Shown: positions 34,617 through 43,497 of the stretch, piece by piece
Layout of the letters: each line of letters starts with the position of its first letter
Position numbering within the stretch: the first letter of the stretch is position 1
Assembly (NCBI GenBank): GCA_044351045.1
Contig: JBILGM010000009.1
Location: 8,567-72,566 of the forward strand
Direction: 5' to 3'
DNA from: UBA6136 sp044351045
Lineage (GTDB): Bacteria > Pseudomonadota > Gammaproteobacteria > Methylococcales > Methylococcaceae
DNA length: 64,000 nucleotides
Translations under genes and position numbers: made by a program
The notes under the pieces: generated by a model
Database searches by the model: none
What the model was told of the DNA's origin: nothing
Seen by the model: only the letters and a program-made list of their open reading frames with translations

Positions 34617-36795
34617 GCGGTGGGGGAGGGGTATAAGTAGCTGCCTTTGATGACCCCGGCCACCAAGATCGCCCAAGCAGAACGCCGATCTTGGGGAGCG
34701 ATTTTCCATCAGGATAGCTCTTACAAGGTCCATAAACCCTGGGTCCTCCCTCATTCGACGAGCCCCCGCAGTTAATATACCTAGATCTTACATCATTCAA
34801 AGCGTAACGGGGGTTAATAACCAAAAGGAGAGTACCATTCTGTGCATCACCTAAGCTTGCTTTTGACTCGTATTGGGAAACGGCAATATCCTCGGCTTTA
34901 ATAACTTTTCCTGTGAGAGGATTACGCCAAGGTGAGTAAACGTCGGTCTTCACACTTTGCAAATAATAGTTTATTACATCAATATCAAACCCATCGAATG
35001 CAGCAGCTGTTCCCTCTTTAATAATATTGTCTCTTTTAATGCGAGGTCTACTCACAACCTCTACCGCTGTGTTTTCTGGGCTGCTTTCCATGGCTAGCCC
35101 TCTCTGTTCCGTCAAAGCACCATCTCCGTAGATGGAGCCATAACTATAATCGCTTCGATCAAGATACCCTAAATTTATCATGTCATCAGCGAGATATGTC
35201 TCACTTTTCCATGGGTAGAGAATAACCCCTTTGCCATCGCTCATCACGCCAAGCTCATCGCTGTATAAATCTCCAGGATAGGCTGATTTTATATTATTAG
35301 CCCACACGCAGAACGTACTGCTAGCCGAGGTGGTGCCAGAGGCGCACTTACTGGTGTCCTTAACGCCATTAGCATCCGTGTAAAAGCCACCGATATTAGA
35401 GAGGTCGCTATACCAGCTTTTGTTTACCGTACGCCCTTTATAGTTGTCATATTCGCTTTGAAGAGTGAATTGTTGATTTTCTATTTCACCCCAATATGCA
35501 AGAAATTCTTGAAGCTCTTGCACCTCTGATTGCTTCAGCCAACCACCATGCTTATCTTGATAAATCTGTACCAGCGTCCGCCACGCAGGCGTGCCTCCAC
35601 CATTGGAGCTAAATAATGCCGTGTTGATTGCAGATCCACAAAATTCATGAACACCCCCCCATGCTGGTAGCCATTTGTTAATGAACACATCATTGTTACT
35701 ATCCAGCGGGTCGGTTGAGGCGTGCGCAATGGCGTCTCTATAGGACTGCCAAACGCCATCAATATGGGTGCTGCATTCCTGCGCCACAATGAGTGAAACC
35801 TGAAGACTAAGATACTTCACTTGCTCTGACAGATAGGCAATCTGCGTGCTAATGCATGTTAGCTGCGCTTGTATTTCCTCCAATGTATCTGCTGTTGGAT
35901 CAGGGAAATTTAAAAACGTCCCCAACACGGCTTCTGTAGCTGGGGTAGGAACACCTGCAGATTTGCCTAAGGCAAATATCGCGACCACACCGACATCGTT
36001 AATGATTTCTGTTGAAGACTTGGATTCATCCCCATTTCCAACCGGTGCGCTGCACACATCGGATGCTGATGATGCGCGGGGTTTTAGTCTGATACCCCCA
36101 TCAACCGCCGCGATTGATGGTTGTGGACTTGCTTGTCTTGCATCGCCCTGAGCGATACTTTGGGTGATGTCGCTAACTGAAATGGGTTCGAGACGCTTAA
36201 ATCGGCGTCCATTTCTTGTCGCCTTGGCCACGGCATTAACCACGGCGCCAAATCCTCCAAGCCGTTTCCGCTCATCATTCAGGCGAACCTTATCGACATG
36301 GATATTTTTTACCTGAAGCACATAATCCGGGGCACCTTTACCAATCCCAAGGGATTGTCGTACCTCTGACAGAGCCTGAGGATAAGATCTACGGGCGTTT
36401 GTCAGGACTGATGCCGCACTGGATAGTAAGTCCATCTTGACAGATGCAAACTCAGCACCCACCTGTGATGTCAGTGCAGCGAGGCGTCCACGGAATTTAA
36501 CGTTTTTGGCGCGCCCGCCGGTGGTAATGATCTTCAGGGGAAAGGCGCTTGGATCGACCGTTGTCAAGAGAACATTCTCTCTCCCGTTTTCGTCCGTTTG
36601 GCCACGCCCAACTAGGCGTCCTCTAGCATCCCTTACGCTGACAGAGGCCCCAGCAAGCGGTTCTTCTGGTGCGACGGTGGCCCAGACCTTGAGCATGTTG
36701 GACACCCCGTCCAGTGGGACGGCGATAGATGCGGTACTGGCAAAGGCAAGAAGCATGACTCCCAGGCTTTTAGTAAATATAGTTGCTTTCATCAT
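34609..36795 (-). CDS. Large secreted protein with coiled-coil core, unknown
   Basis: A 728-residue protein with a signal peptide (LGVMLLAFASTASIAVPL). Residues about 35-120 resemble a carboxypeptidase-regulatory-like beta domain (LAGASVSVRDARGRLVGRGQ). A central stretch, DTLEEIQAQLTCISTQIAYL followed by SEQVKYLSLQVSLIVAQE, is a strong heptad coiled coil. The C-terminal 350 residues are Tyr/Trp/Asn-rich with paired cysteines, ending in a poly-Pro tail (TYTPPPPPT). I do not recognise the family; long helices plus exported location recall pore-forming or adhesion proteins, but that is speculation. GC content is visibly lower than that of its neighbours, suggesting transfer. Its 3' end overlaps the sedolisin remnant by eight bases. 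Confidence 0.78.
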   Translation of the reverse strand: MMKATIFTKSLGVMLLAFASTASIAVPLDGVSNMLKVWATVAPEEPLAGASVSVRDARGRLVGRGQTDENGRENVLLTTVDPSAFPLKIITTGGRAKNVKFRGRLAALTSQVGAEFASVKMDLLSSAASVLTNARRSYPQALSEVRQSLGIGKGAPDYVLQVKNIHVDKVRLNDERKRLGGFGAVVNAVAKATRNGRRFKRLEPISVSDITQSIAQGDARQASPQPSIAAVDGGIRLKPRASSASDVCSAPVGNGDESKSSTEIINDVGVVAIFALGKSAGVPTPATEAVLGTFLNFPDPTADTLEEIQAQLTCISTQIAYLSEQVKYLSLQVSLIVAQECSTHIDGVWQSYRDAIAHASTDPLDSNNDVFINKWLPAWGGVHEFCGSAINTALFSSNGGGTPAWRTLVQIYQDKHGGWLKQSEVQELQEFLAYWGEIENQQFTLQSEYDNYKGRTVNKSWYSDLSNIGGFYTDANGVKDTSKCASGTTSASSTFCVWANNIKSAYPGDLYSDELGVMSDGKGVILYPWKSETYLADDMINLGYLDRSDYSYGSIYGDGALTEQRGLAMESSPENTAVEVVSRPRIKRDNIIKEGTAAAFDGFDIDVINYYLQSVKTDVYSPWRNPLTGKVIKAEDIAVSQYESKASLGDAQNGTLLLVINPRYALNDVRSRYINCGGSSNEGGPRVYGPCKSYPDGKSLPKIGVLLGRSWWPGSSKAATYTPPPPPT

Positions 36796-37679
36796 GCCTC
36801 TTTTATGGCGCCAGAACGGCATTCAGATTCCGCCCTGCAGAATGTAAGGACGGGTGAAGACAAATCGGCGGTATTCCGATTTGATTGTTGGCGAGCGTAA
36901 GGCAAAGAGGGGATGAATTCAAATATAAAGTTCAACACCTGAAGCGCAGCCCTCCAGGATCGGTTAGGCACCCAGCAAAAATTCAGCACGCCATGCGCCT
37001 GAGTTTTCGCTATCGCTTCAACCCAGCCCAATACGCCAATCCTGCCGTGGCCCATTGCCAGTCGCAGTCACGGTCCACAATGGCTCAACACAGCCCTGAC
37101 CCGCGATGATCGCCACCCGACGGTCTGGCTCCGGACACTGGAGATTTTTTCTTGCAATTCTGTGATGAATCAGTACCATTGCATTTCCTTTTATGGGCAC
37201 CTGATTCCCCCCAATCCAAGGGGCCCTTGAAGGGAATAAAAAAATAATAAAAAAACGGCGCCCGGCTCCCCCTGCTGGGTTGCATGAGAGAGAACTGAGA
37301 CTTGGCGGTCGCCCATACTAATAACAAAAAGATCGCCAAGAATTTTGCGACCCTCCTCGATCGCGCGCTCGCATACTGCCCGTCAACCATCCCACCTAGC
37401 AGCTGCAGGTTAGCTTCTGTCTGTTGCCTGCCCATCGCACCCACCTGTTGACGGTCTGTACAGTGGCGGAGTGCGCCGTGTGCCGTTCACTGCTCCAATA
37501 ACCACGCCCCAGGCAGCGCCTGATGCAGCCGGTGACACGCCAGCCCCGTGAAGTGATCTGACGAATATCAAAATTGCCAAATATTCATTGGACCCAAGGC
37601 CTTGCCTTTCCTAATCTGCCGGGGTCAGTCGAACAGACTTTCTCTCAGCAAACCATTCCAGATTAGGAGTCATCAAGAC
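36796..37679. other. Intergenic, no supported gene
   Basis: About 880 bases between divergently arranged exported-protein genes. Open frames here are short, compositionally poor and without plausible starts. An A-rich run (AAAAAATAATAAAAAAACGG) lies near 37238. The last 80 bases should hold the LPMO promoter and leader, including TTAGGAG at 37664-37670, ten bases before the ATG. Confidence 0.5.
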
Positions 37680-39107
37680 ATGAAACGCACTCATTTCGGG
37701 GCTTTAAGCCTGCTGTTAACTGCCGGCATCATGCCGAATGCAGCACATGCCCACGGCTACGTCAGCAATCCACCCTCGCGTAACATCCTCTGCAAGCAAG
37801 GCGTTAATCTGGGTTGCGGAGCTATCCAGTACGAACCTCAAAGCCTGGAGGGCTTATCAGGTTTCCCCAGCGGCGGCCCGGTCGATGGAAGAATAGCCAG
37901 TGCCGGCCTTGCCGGGTTCAGCCCGCTCGACGAGCAGACCAGTACACGCTGGAACCGTCAGGTGCTGCAATCCGGGCCACAGACCTTCACCTGGACCTTC
38001 ACCGCCAACCATGTCGCGAAGAACTGGCGTTACTACATCACCCAGCCGAACTGGAACCCCAATCAGCCGCTATCACGAGCGGCGTTTGAACTGACCCCGT
38101 TCTGCACGGTTGATGGCAAGCTGCAGCGGCCACCGATGGTCGTCAGCCATAACTGTCAGGTTCCCGCCCGGACCGGTCATCAGATCATTCTGGCCGTCTG
38201 GGAAATCGGAGACACGGTAAACAGTTTTTACAACCTCATTGATGCCGACTTCAAAGGCGGCGAAGGTGCCCCCCTACCCAGCTGGGAGATCAAAGGCCAG
38301 ATCAATCCGACGATGGATCTGAGCGCGCAAGATAGCGTACGCACCCGCGTATTTGATCAACAAGGCGAACGCCAGGATCTCGCCACCGTCCTGACGGTAG
38401 CAGATAGCAACGCAGGACAGGCCAATACCTGGGCCTTCAACCTCGCCACCCAGGTCAACCGCGAACAGCCGCTGCTCAAAGCAGGGCAGAAGCTGGCGAC
38501 CGGGGAGATTTCACCGGTGCCCGGCCTGAATCAGATCCATGCAAAAACCGGCAGCGGCATCGATCGGGTTGAAATCCAGATCGTCAAGGCCACCCCTGTG
38601 GTGACGCCCACCTTGCAAATCAGCGGCTTGGCACCGGCCTATCCGATCACCGCCGGAGCGGTCACCCTGGCAGTGAACGTCGATGCCAATGCGCCCATGG
38701 ATGTCACCGCCACGCTCTATGATGCCAATCAACGGGTCGTGGGATTATCCTCGGCGGCGGTTCCCGCCCACGTGTCTACCCCGATCACCCTTGGCATATC
38801 CCCAGCCACGGCGGGCAATTATCAATGGGTGATCATCGGCAAAGTGACGAGCACCGGGGCGGTGCTGCAAAAAACCTACCCTGTTGTCTTTACGGCACCC
38901 CAATCTGCCGCCACCCATGACTACGTCTTTCCGCAAAACCTCAGCCAATACAAAGCCGGCACCCGTGTTCTTCAGCCGCGCGATGGCCGTGTTTATGAAT
39001 GCAAGCCGTGGCCTTATAGCGGTTACTGCCAGCAGTGGTCGGCAGGCTCCAACCAGTTTGAACCGGGCATCGGTTCCGCCTGGTCAAGCGCCTGGTTGGT
39101 CCGCTAA
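37680..39107 (+). CDS. GbpA-like chitin-active lytic polysaccharide monooxygenase
   Basis: A 475-residue secreted AA10 LPMO. The signal peptide is cleaved before H25 (AHA-HGYVSNPPSRN), giving the N-terminal His of the copper histidine brace; the second brace His is in FTWTFTANHVAKNWRYYITQ. CGAIQYEPQSLEG and PNWNPNQPLSRAAFEL match Vibrio cholerae GbpA closely. After the AA10 domain come GbpA-type middle modules and a C-terminal carbohydrate-binding module of the CBM5/73 kind with paired cysteines and exposed Trp/Tyr (ECKPWPYSGYCQQW). It should bind and oxidatively cleave chitin or help the cell attach to chitinous surfaces. Confidence 0.95.
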   Translation: MKRTHFGALSLLLTAGIMPNAAHAHGYVSNPPSRNILCKQGVNLGCGAIQYEPQSLEGLSGFPSGGPVDGRIASAGLAGFSPLDEQTSTRWNRQVLQSGPQTFTWTFTANHVAKNWRYYITQPNWNPNQPLSRAAFELTPFCTVDGKLQRPPMVVSHNCQVPARTGHQIILAVWEIGDTVNSFYNLIDADFKGGEGAPLPSWEIKGQINPTMDLSAQDSVRTRVFDQQGERQDLATVLTVADSNAGQANTWAFNLATQVNREQPLLKAGQKLATGEISPVPGLNQIHAKTGSGIDRVEIQIVKATPVVTPTLQISGLAPAYPITAGAVTLAVNVDANAPMDVTATLYDANQRVVGLSSAAVPAHVSTPITLGISPATAGNYQWVIIGKVTSTGAVLQKTYPVVFTAPQSAATHDYVFPQNLSQYKAGTRVLQPRDGRVYECKPWPYSGYCQQWSAGSNQFEPGIGSAWSSAWLVR

Positions 39108-39177
39108 GCCGCAGGGTTTGAATCCCGGCCCAACAACGACGGTTGGTCGCGGTCGAAGAACGTTCCTCAGATGAACT

Positions 39178-39204
39178 CGGGGGTGAGCAAACCGATCACC
39201 CCCG
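39178..39204 (+). terminator. Stem-loop downstream of the LPMO gene
   Basis: A perfect nine-pair stem (CGGGGGTGA / TCACCCCCG, nine-base loop) lies 70 bases past the LPMO stop. There is no T-run after it. A second C7/G hairpin follows at 39218-39238. Confidence 0.5.
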
Positions 39205-39538
39205 TCTCGTGACATCCGCCCCCCCTTTGGGGGGGGGCATTCAGCAGTTCGGCCCCCCTCCCTTAGGGGGTTAGTCAGTGCTTCCGCCAGATGGGCGGCG
39301 CTTATTCACCCTGACCCTGGCTCTTTGGCGAAGCCGCCATGCCCAGGGACCGCTAAATCCAGGTAGGCGCGCAGCGTAAACCCAGCATGTTCAGCCACTG
39401 GCAGCCAGTCAATCTGGGTACGACGCGGTATGGCAAGGCAAACAGGGGACACAGCCGTGTAGCTGGGTGAGACCAATCGCTTCTGGCCCGACCTGGGGGC
39501 TGATTAAGGGGACCGCAGCGTTAAGAAACCACGCCGCT
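39205..39538. other. Intergenic with C/G homopolymer hairpins
   Basis: Contains GCCCCCCC-TTT-GGGGGGGG-C (39218-39238) and a weaker C-run/G-run palindrome (39253-39270). The remaining 260 bases show no gene, RNA or mobile-element end that I can support. Confidence 0.5.
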
Positions 39539-40900
39539 CTAGACGCGCGCACTAGCATTCAAACCCGAAAGGTAGGCACCATGCGCTGTACCAATATACT
39601 TCTTATTGGTGTGCTCACCCGCAAAGATTAGTTTTGAATTAATGGGTTGCGCAAGCGTGTCACAATCTTTAGGCGTAGATCCTATCCCGATAAAAGAGTA
39701 GGACCCAAAACTAAATGGATTCTTGCCCCAGCGAGTAATCTTATATCCCAGTGGATCAGGTACAGAAGCCCCGTACATTGCCCTGAGAACGGTCATGGCA
39801 CTGTTTATTGTTTGCGCATCAGAATAGGCCTCAAGGGTGGAAGCAAAAGAAGCCGCATTAAATCCAAGAAGAATCGGTTGATTAGTCATGCGCTGAAAAT
39901 CGTACCACTCAGCCCACCTCCCCTGCTCTAGACCAATATATCCAAGCAACTGCTCCTGACCATCCCAGAATCTATACGGGAAACGAAGGTAGGTCTTGTT
40001 AAGCAAACCCATTCCAAGCCTGCTTATAGCCCCACTGAACCGTGAGGGAAGGACTGGAGTGAACTTTATGGCCCCAGCCTTCAACACCCCAAGGGGAACC
40101 GTTACAATGACCTTCTTCGCAGAAAAGGTACCATTATTTGTTTTTATTTTGACGTTGCTGCCAGAGTAATCTATCTCTTGAACCACGGTGGAGAGTCGTA
40201 CATCTACGCCGCTGGCAAGAAAGTCTGTTATCTGGCTGTATCCTTGCTGTATTATCACGTCATTACCAGAAAATTCTGAGTCTTGATCCCAGTATTTTAA
40301 TGACATCCGACTGACATCAGCGGCGTAATTATGCTCAATATCAGTATTGATAGAATAATTAATAGCGCGCTGATCAAACGGTGTATAAGTCCTTGCTGAA
40401 AGAATCCCGTTGATGGCGGCACCCAGCGATTTATCTGTTCTTGATTGCCTCTGGTCTTTGCTGATCCCTGCCAGCAAACTGTTGTAATTGGCATCTACCA
40501 GGCGGTCTTCGGCCTCTGTTATCGCTCGACCATCATAATCATAGCGCTGAATGGCATCGTAGTTGGTCGGAAAAGTCGATAAATTGAGGGAGTTCGCGAT
40601 GGCTGAAAGTGGGTTATTTCTTGTTCCATGAATCCATGAAGCACCTAAATCAAGCGGCAGGCCAAGAGAACGATCGGTTAGCGTTCTACCGCCAATGCTG
40701 CTCTGCGCCTCTAATACAATGACCCCTCTGCCCTTTGCGGCTAAATCTTTGGCAGCGGCCAGACCCGACATGCCAGCGCCAATAATCACAACATCAGAAC
40801 TCATCGGGACACCGCTTGCCCGGGCGAGCCGAAGCCACCCCAGCCCCGCTGTTGAGGTCAGCGCTAATTTTATAAAAGTCCTTCTGCTGTTGATTGTCAT
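39539..40900 (-). CDS. Tat-exported flavin-containing amine oxidase
   Basis: A 453-residue protein with a twin-arginine signal (SRRTFIKLALTSTAGLG) and an FAD-binding amine oxidase domain. Motifs: VIIGAGMSGLAAAKDLAAKG (Rossmann loop), SSIGGRTLTD, LPLDLGASWIHGTRNNPL and, near the C-terminus, LIFAGEHTNKKYIGTAHGAY. This is the polyamine oxidase/monoamine oxidase family; the substrate (polyamine, amino acid or other amine) cannot be set from sequence. Folded export with bound FAD explains the Tat signal. GC is lower than in the surroundings, with many A/T third bases, suggesting transfer. Confidence 0.9.
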   Translation of the reverse strand: MTINSRRTFIKLALTSTAGLGWLRLARASGVPMSSDVVIIGAGMSGLAAAKDLAAKGRGVIVLEAQSSIGGRTLTDRSLGLPLDLGASWIHGTRNNPLSAIANSLNLSTFPTNYDAIQRYDYDGRAITEAEDRLVDANYNSLLAGISKDQRQSRTDKSLGAAINGILSARTYTPFDQRAINYSINTDIEHNYAADVSRMSLKYWDQDSEFSGNDVIIQQGYSQITDFLASGVDVRLSTVVQEIDYSGSNVKIKTNNGTFSAKKVIVTVPLGVLKAGAIKFTPVLPSRFSGAISRLGMGLLNKTYLRFPYRFWDGQEQLLGYIGLEQGRWAEWYDFQRMTNQPILLGFNAASFASTLEAYSDAQTINSAMTVLRAMYGASVPDPLGYKITRWGKNPFSFGSYSFIGIGSTPKDCDTLAQPINSKLIFAGEHTNKKYIGTAHGAYLSGLNASARV

Positions 40901-41176
40901 GACAATTGACCTCTAGCGGTTACCACGATGCCCGGTAAAGAGCTTATAACAGGGCGCGCCCAAAAAACCAATGAAAGCACCTGGATCGTGTAGGGTGTTG
41001 CAGGGGGTTTTTGAGCACGCCAATAGATTAAATCGTCACGCTGTAGCCCGGGGGCGCATGGCTGACGTTCAGTGCTTAAACGGTCGCCATTGCTGAATGG
41101 ACTCCCATCAGCGGCTTGCCTGGCCCTTGGGTGCCCCATGCTAGACTGAAATTCCAAGTCAATCCCGCACTGAATC

Positions 41177-41950
41177 ATGGCCACCCCGAAGCTCTACAAC
41201 GCCTTACCGTCTTACTATTCAATGATCGCCCGCCTTGCGCTGGCCGTTGCGGGAATTGATTACACCTCGCGGCTGATGGACATCCATCGGCGGCGCGAAC
41301 AACTATCGCCCGCGTACGGGGCCATCAATCCCCACATGACGGTGCCTGCCCTGGTGACAGAGACCGGCATTCTCGACGATAGCCGCGAGATTCTGAAATG
41401 GGCCGTCCGCGAGCGACCGGAGGTCTTTGTTGAGGGTGATGGCAGCGAACCATCTTTTCTGGATGCCCATTATGCTTTTTCCATAGAAGGCCTGACTTTT
41501 GGAACGGCGATGCTGCGCTGGCCCATTCTGCAATGGGTCTTGCCAAGGCTGCTCCGCAAAGCATGTATCGCGTTACGACGTGAGCAGGCGGCTCATCCCG
41601 AACTGAGCGAGGCTTTCGCCAACAAAATTGCCCAAAACGAGGCGCGCATAGGCTTCTTTACCGAGGGTTCACTCAAGGACAAGGTTGCAGCGCTCAGGGT
41701 TACTGCAACGCATCTCATCGCGCAGGTTCCGGTCCCCAGCGGCACCTATCTTTATGGAGACAAGCCGAGCGCGGCCGATGTGGTTCTCGCTGTTTTTTTG
41801 GCCCGTCTCAAAATGATCGGCGCAGGGGCCCTGGTCGCGCATCGTCCAGACCTCATCGCCTGGTTTGATCGGTTCTCGGCAACGCCGGGCTACCAGTCCG
41901 CTGATGTCTGGACCGTCTTTTCACTTAAAAGACTGCTGACCCACCGCTGA
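41177..41950 (+). CDS. Glutathione S-transferase family protein
   Basis: A 257-residue GST-fold protein. The N-terminal thioredoxin-like domain has KLYNALPSYYSMIARLALAV and the cis-Pro segment MTVPALVTETGILDDSREIL; the C-terminal helical domain carries SAADVVLAVFLARLKM, the conserved N-capping region. It resembles eukaryotic-like or beta/omega-type GSTs in bacteria; the catalytic Ser or Tyr near residue 10-12 (PSYYS) is plausible. The substrate is unknown. It lies next to the Tat amine oxidase but is divergent, with no shared operon. Confidence 0.82.
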   Translation: MATPKLYNALPSYYSMIARLALAVAGIDYTSRLMDIHRRREQLSPAYGAINPHMTVPALVTETGILDDSREILKWAVRERPEVFVEGDGSEPSFLDAHYAFSIEGLTFGTAMLRWPILQWVLPRLLRKACIALRREQAAHPELSEAFANKIAQNEARIGFFTEGSLKDKVAALRVTATHLIAQVPVPSGTYLYGDKPSAADVVLAVFLARLKMIGAGALVAHRPDLIAWFDRFSATPGYQSADVWTVFSLKRLLTHR

Positions 41951-42039
41951 ACGTACTTGTGCAGGCGCAAGGTGTCCGGCATCGGCCATCCTCAGCGAAA
42001 GTGATGACTTGATAGCGTGCCCCCCACTGAATCACTTAA

Positions 42040-42118
42040 GGGAACCTCAAGAACTGCACTTCGACAAGGCTCTCCTGAGCGCAGCCGAAGGGCATGAATG
42101 GATAATTTTAGAGGTTCC
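42040..42118. repeat. GGGAACCTC repeat, copy A
   Basis: A 79-bp element with inverted ends (GGGAACCTC ... GAGGTTCC). Inside is CACTTCGAC, a 28-bp hairpin module (AAGGCTCTCCTGAGCGCAGC and eight more bases), then ATGAATGGATAATTTTA. It ends one base before the stop codon of the LysR gene. Confidence 0.8.
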
Positions 42119-42119
42119 A

Positions 42120-43055
42120 TTAATACACCGGAGCGGCTTTTTTAACCGCAGGAATGAGCGCTGCAATTTGTTCGCGGAGCCAGAGATGCGTGGGGTCCGG
42201 CTCCATCGAGCGATGCCAGATCAGGTAAGCTTCGGCAATGGCACCCGGCACATCCAGGGGAAGAATCTGCAGCGCCAACCGGTCCCCAAAGCACTGGGCC
42301 ATGCGCCGGGTGGTCACCGCCAACAGCTCCGAGCTGTTCACCACCAGCGGGAGCGTAATGGCATTCGGCACCTGCAAGGTGACTCTGGCCTCGTACACAT
42401 CCAGAAAATCAATAAACTCAGGGATAGAGCGTTCAGGCGCAAACTGACTGACAGCCACAAACTCCTCCGCCAGAAGGTCCTGCACCCGTGAGGTCGCCTG
42501 TATCCGCGGATGATCCTCCCGGGCAATGACCACAAACTCCGTCCGCGCCAACAGCCGTTGATCCAGCATGACATCGTTGAAACGCTGATGATGGACAGCG
42601 ACATCGAGCGTTTGGCTAGCCAACAGCTTCGGTATCTCCGCAAAGGGATCCACCCCCCGGATCGCCAGCCTCACCCCGGGCGCCTGCTGGCGCAAGCGCT
42701 GGTACAACGGAATCCCCCATAGCACGCCGCCGCCATAACCCATGGTGGCCGTAAACAGACGCTGGCTCGTGGCCGGATCAAAACTGTCCGGGTTGATCAG
42801 GCTAGTACGGATGGTTTTTAACGCCTGGTGGATGTGCCGATAAAAATCATGGCCACGACTCGTCGGCGTTGTCAGCCCCGAGAGACTGGTTTCAAACAGA
42901 TCGTCCTTCAACGTAGCCCGTAACCGTGCCAACGACGCACTCACCGCCGGCTGGCTCATCCCCAAGCGGCGGGCCGCCGACGCCTGACTCCGCTCCTCAT
43001 AGACGGCCTCGTAAACCGTCATCAGGTTGAGATCAATGCCTCTCAAGTTTTTCAT
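42120..43055 (-). CDS. LysR-family transcriptional regulator
   Basis: A 311-residue regulator. The N-terminal winged helix is typical: LRGIDLNLMTVYEAVYEERS, QASAARRLGMSQPAVSASLA and RLRATLKDDLFE. A periplasmic-binding-like effector domain follows. The sequence layout resembles the NodD/LeuO-like branch (DLNLLxxFxAxxEERSxxxA). Start at 43055 (MKNLRGIDLN) is chosen; 21 upstream codons in frame have no counterpart. The target is not evident; the nearest divergent gene is the large secreted protein at 43.5 kb. Two copies of a palindromic repeat bracket this gene. Confidence 0.9.
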   Translation of the reverse strand: MKNLRGIDLNLMTVYEAVYEERSQASAARRLGMSQPAVSASLARLRATLKDDLFETSLSGLTTPTSRGHDFYRHIHQALKTIRTSLINPDSFDPATSQRLFTATMGYGGGVLWGIPLYQRLRQQAPGVRLAIRGVDPFAEIPKLLASQTLDVAVHHQRFNDVMLDQRLLARTEFVVIAREDHPRIQATSRVQDLLAEEFVAVSQFAPERSIPEFIDFLDVYEARVTLQVPNAITLPLVVNSSELLAVTTRRMAQCFGDRLALQILPLDVPGAIAEAYLIWHRSMEPDPTHLWLREQIAALIPAVKKAAPVY

Positions 43056-43204
43056 CGTCGGAATCAGCGCAAGGGATGTCGTGATGAGGTGGATGGGTTG
43101 CGTGGGATAACCTGGCAATGTCCGCGGGTGATTGCAGGCGAGGGTGCATCGACGTCAACACCCCCCTGGGACGGCTCGCACAGAGCAGCTACGACCCGTT
43201 TTTA

Positions 43205-43256
43205 GGGAACCTCTAATGGCACTTCGATATGAAAGGATAATTTTTAGAGTGTCCCT
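43205..43256. repeat. GGGAACCTC repeat, copy B (short)
   Basis: A 52-bp short form: GGGAACCTCT ... CACTTCGATATGAAAGGATA ... AGAGTGTCCC. It lacks the 28-bp hairpin module of copy A. It lies 150 bases upstream of the LysR start. Confidence 0.7.
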
Positions 43257-43497
43257 TTATACAAGCCACGGTGCCACGTGATCAATGGTTTCGGCCCCGT
43301 TTGCCAACCCGGGACGCCAGGCACCTGCAGCACCGGGGCCGGGCTATTTGTCCGGGTTATGCCCCCCTTACAAAAAAGCGATTGGACTATGAAGTCGAGA
43401 TGAAAGACCATTACCACCGAACCAATAGGCTGAAGGTTGTTTGCGTTATTGCCCCCGCCATCATGACTTGATGGCGGATTTTACTTTGGAGTTCTCG

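Noticed and set aside
39110..39130. TTTGAATCCCGG resembling a tRNA T-arm
   Set aside because: No acceptor, D or anticodon arms can be built around it; it lies directly after the LPMO stop codon.
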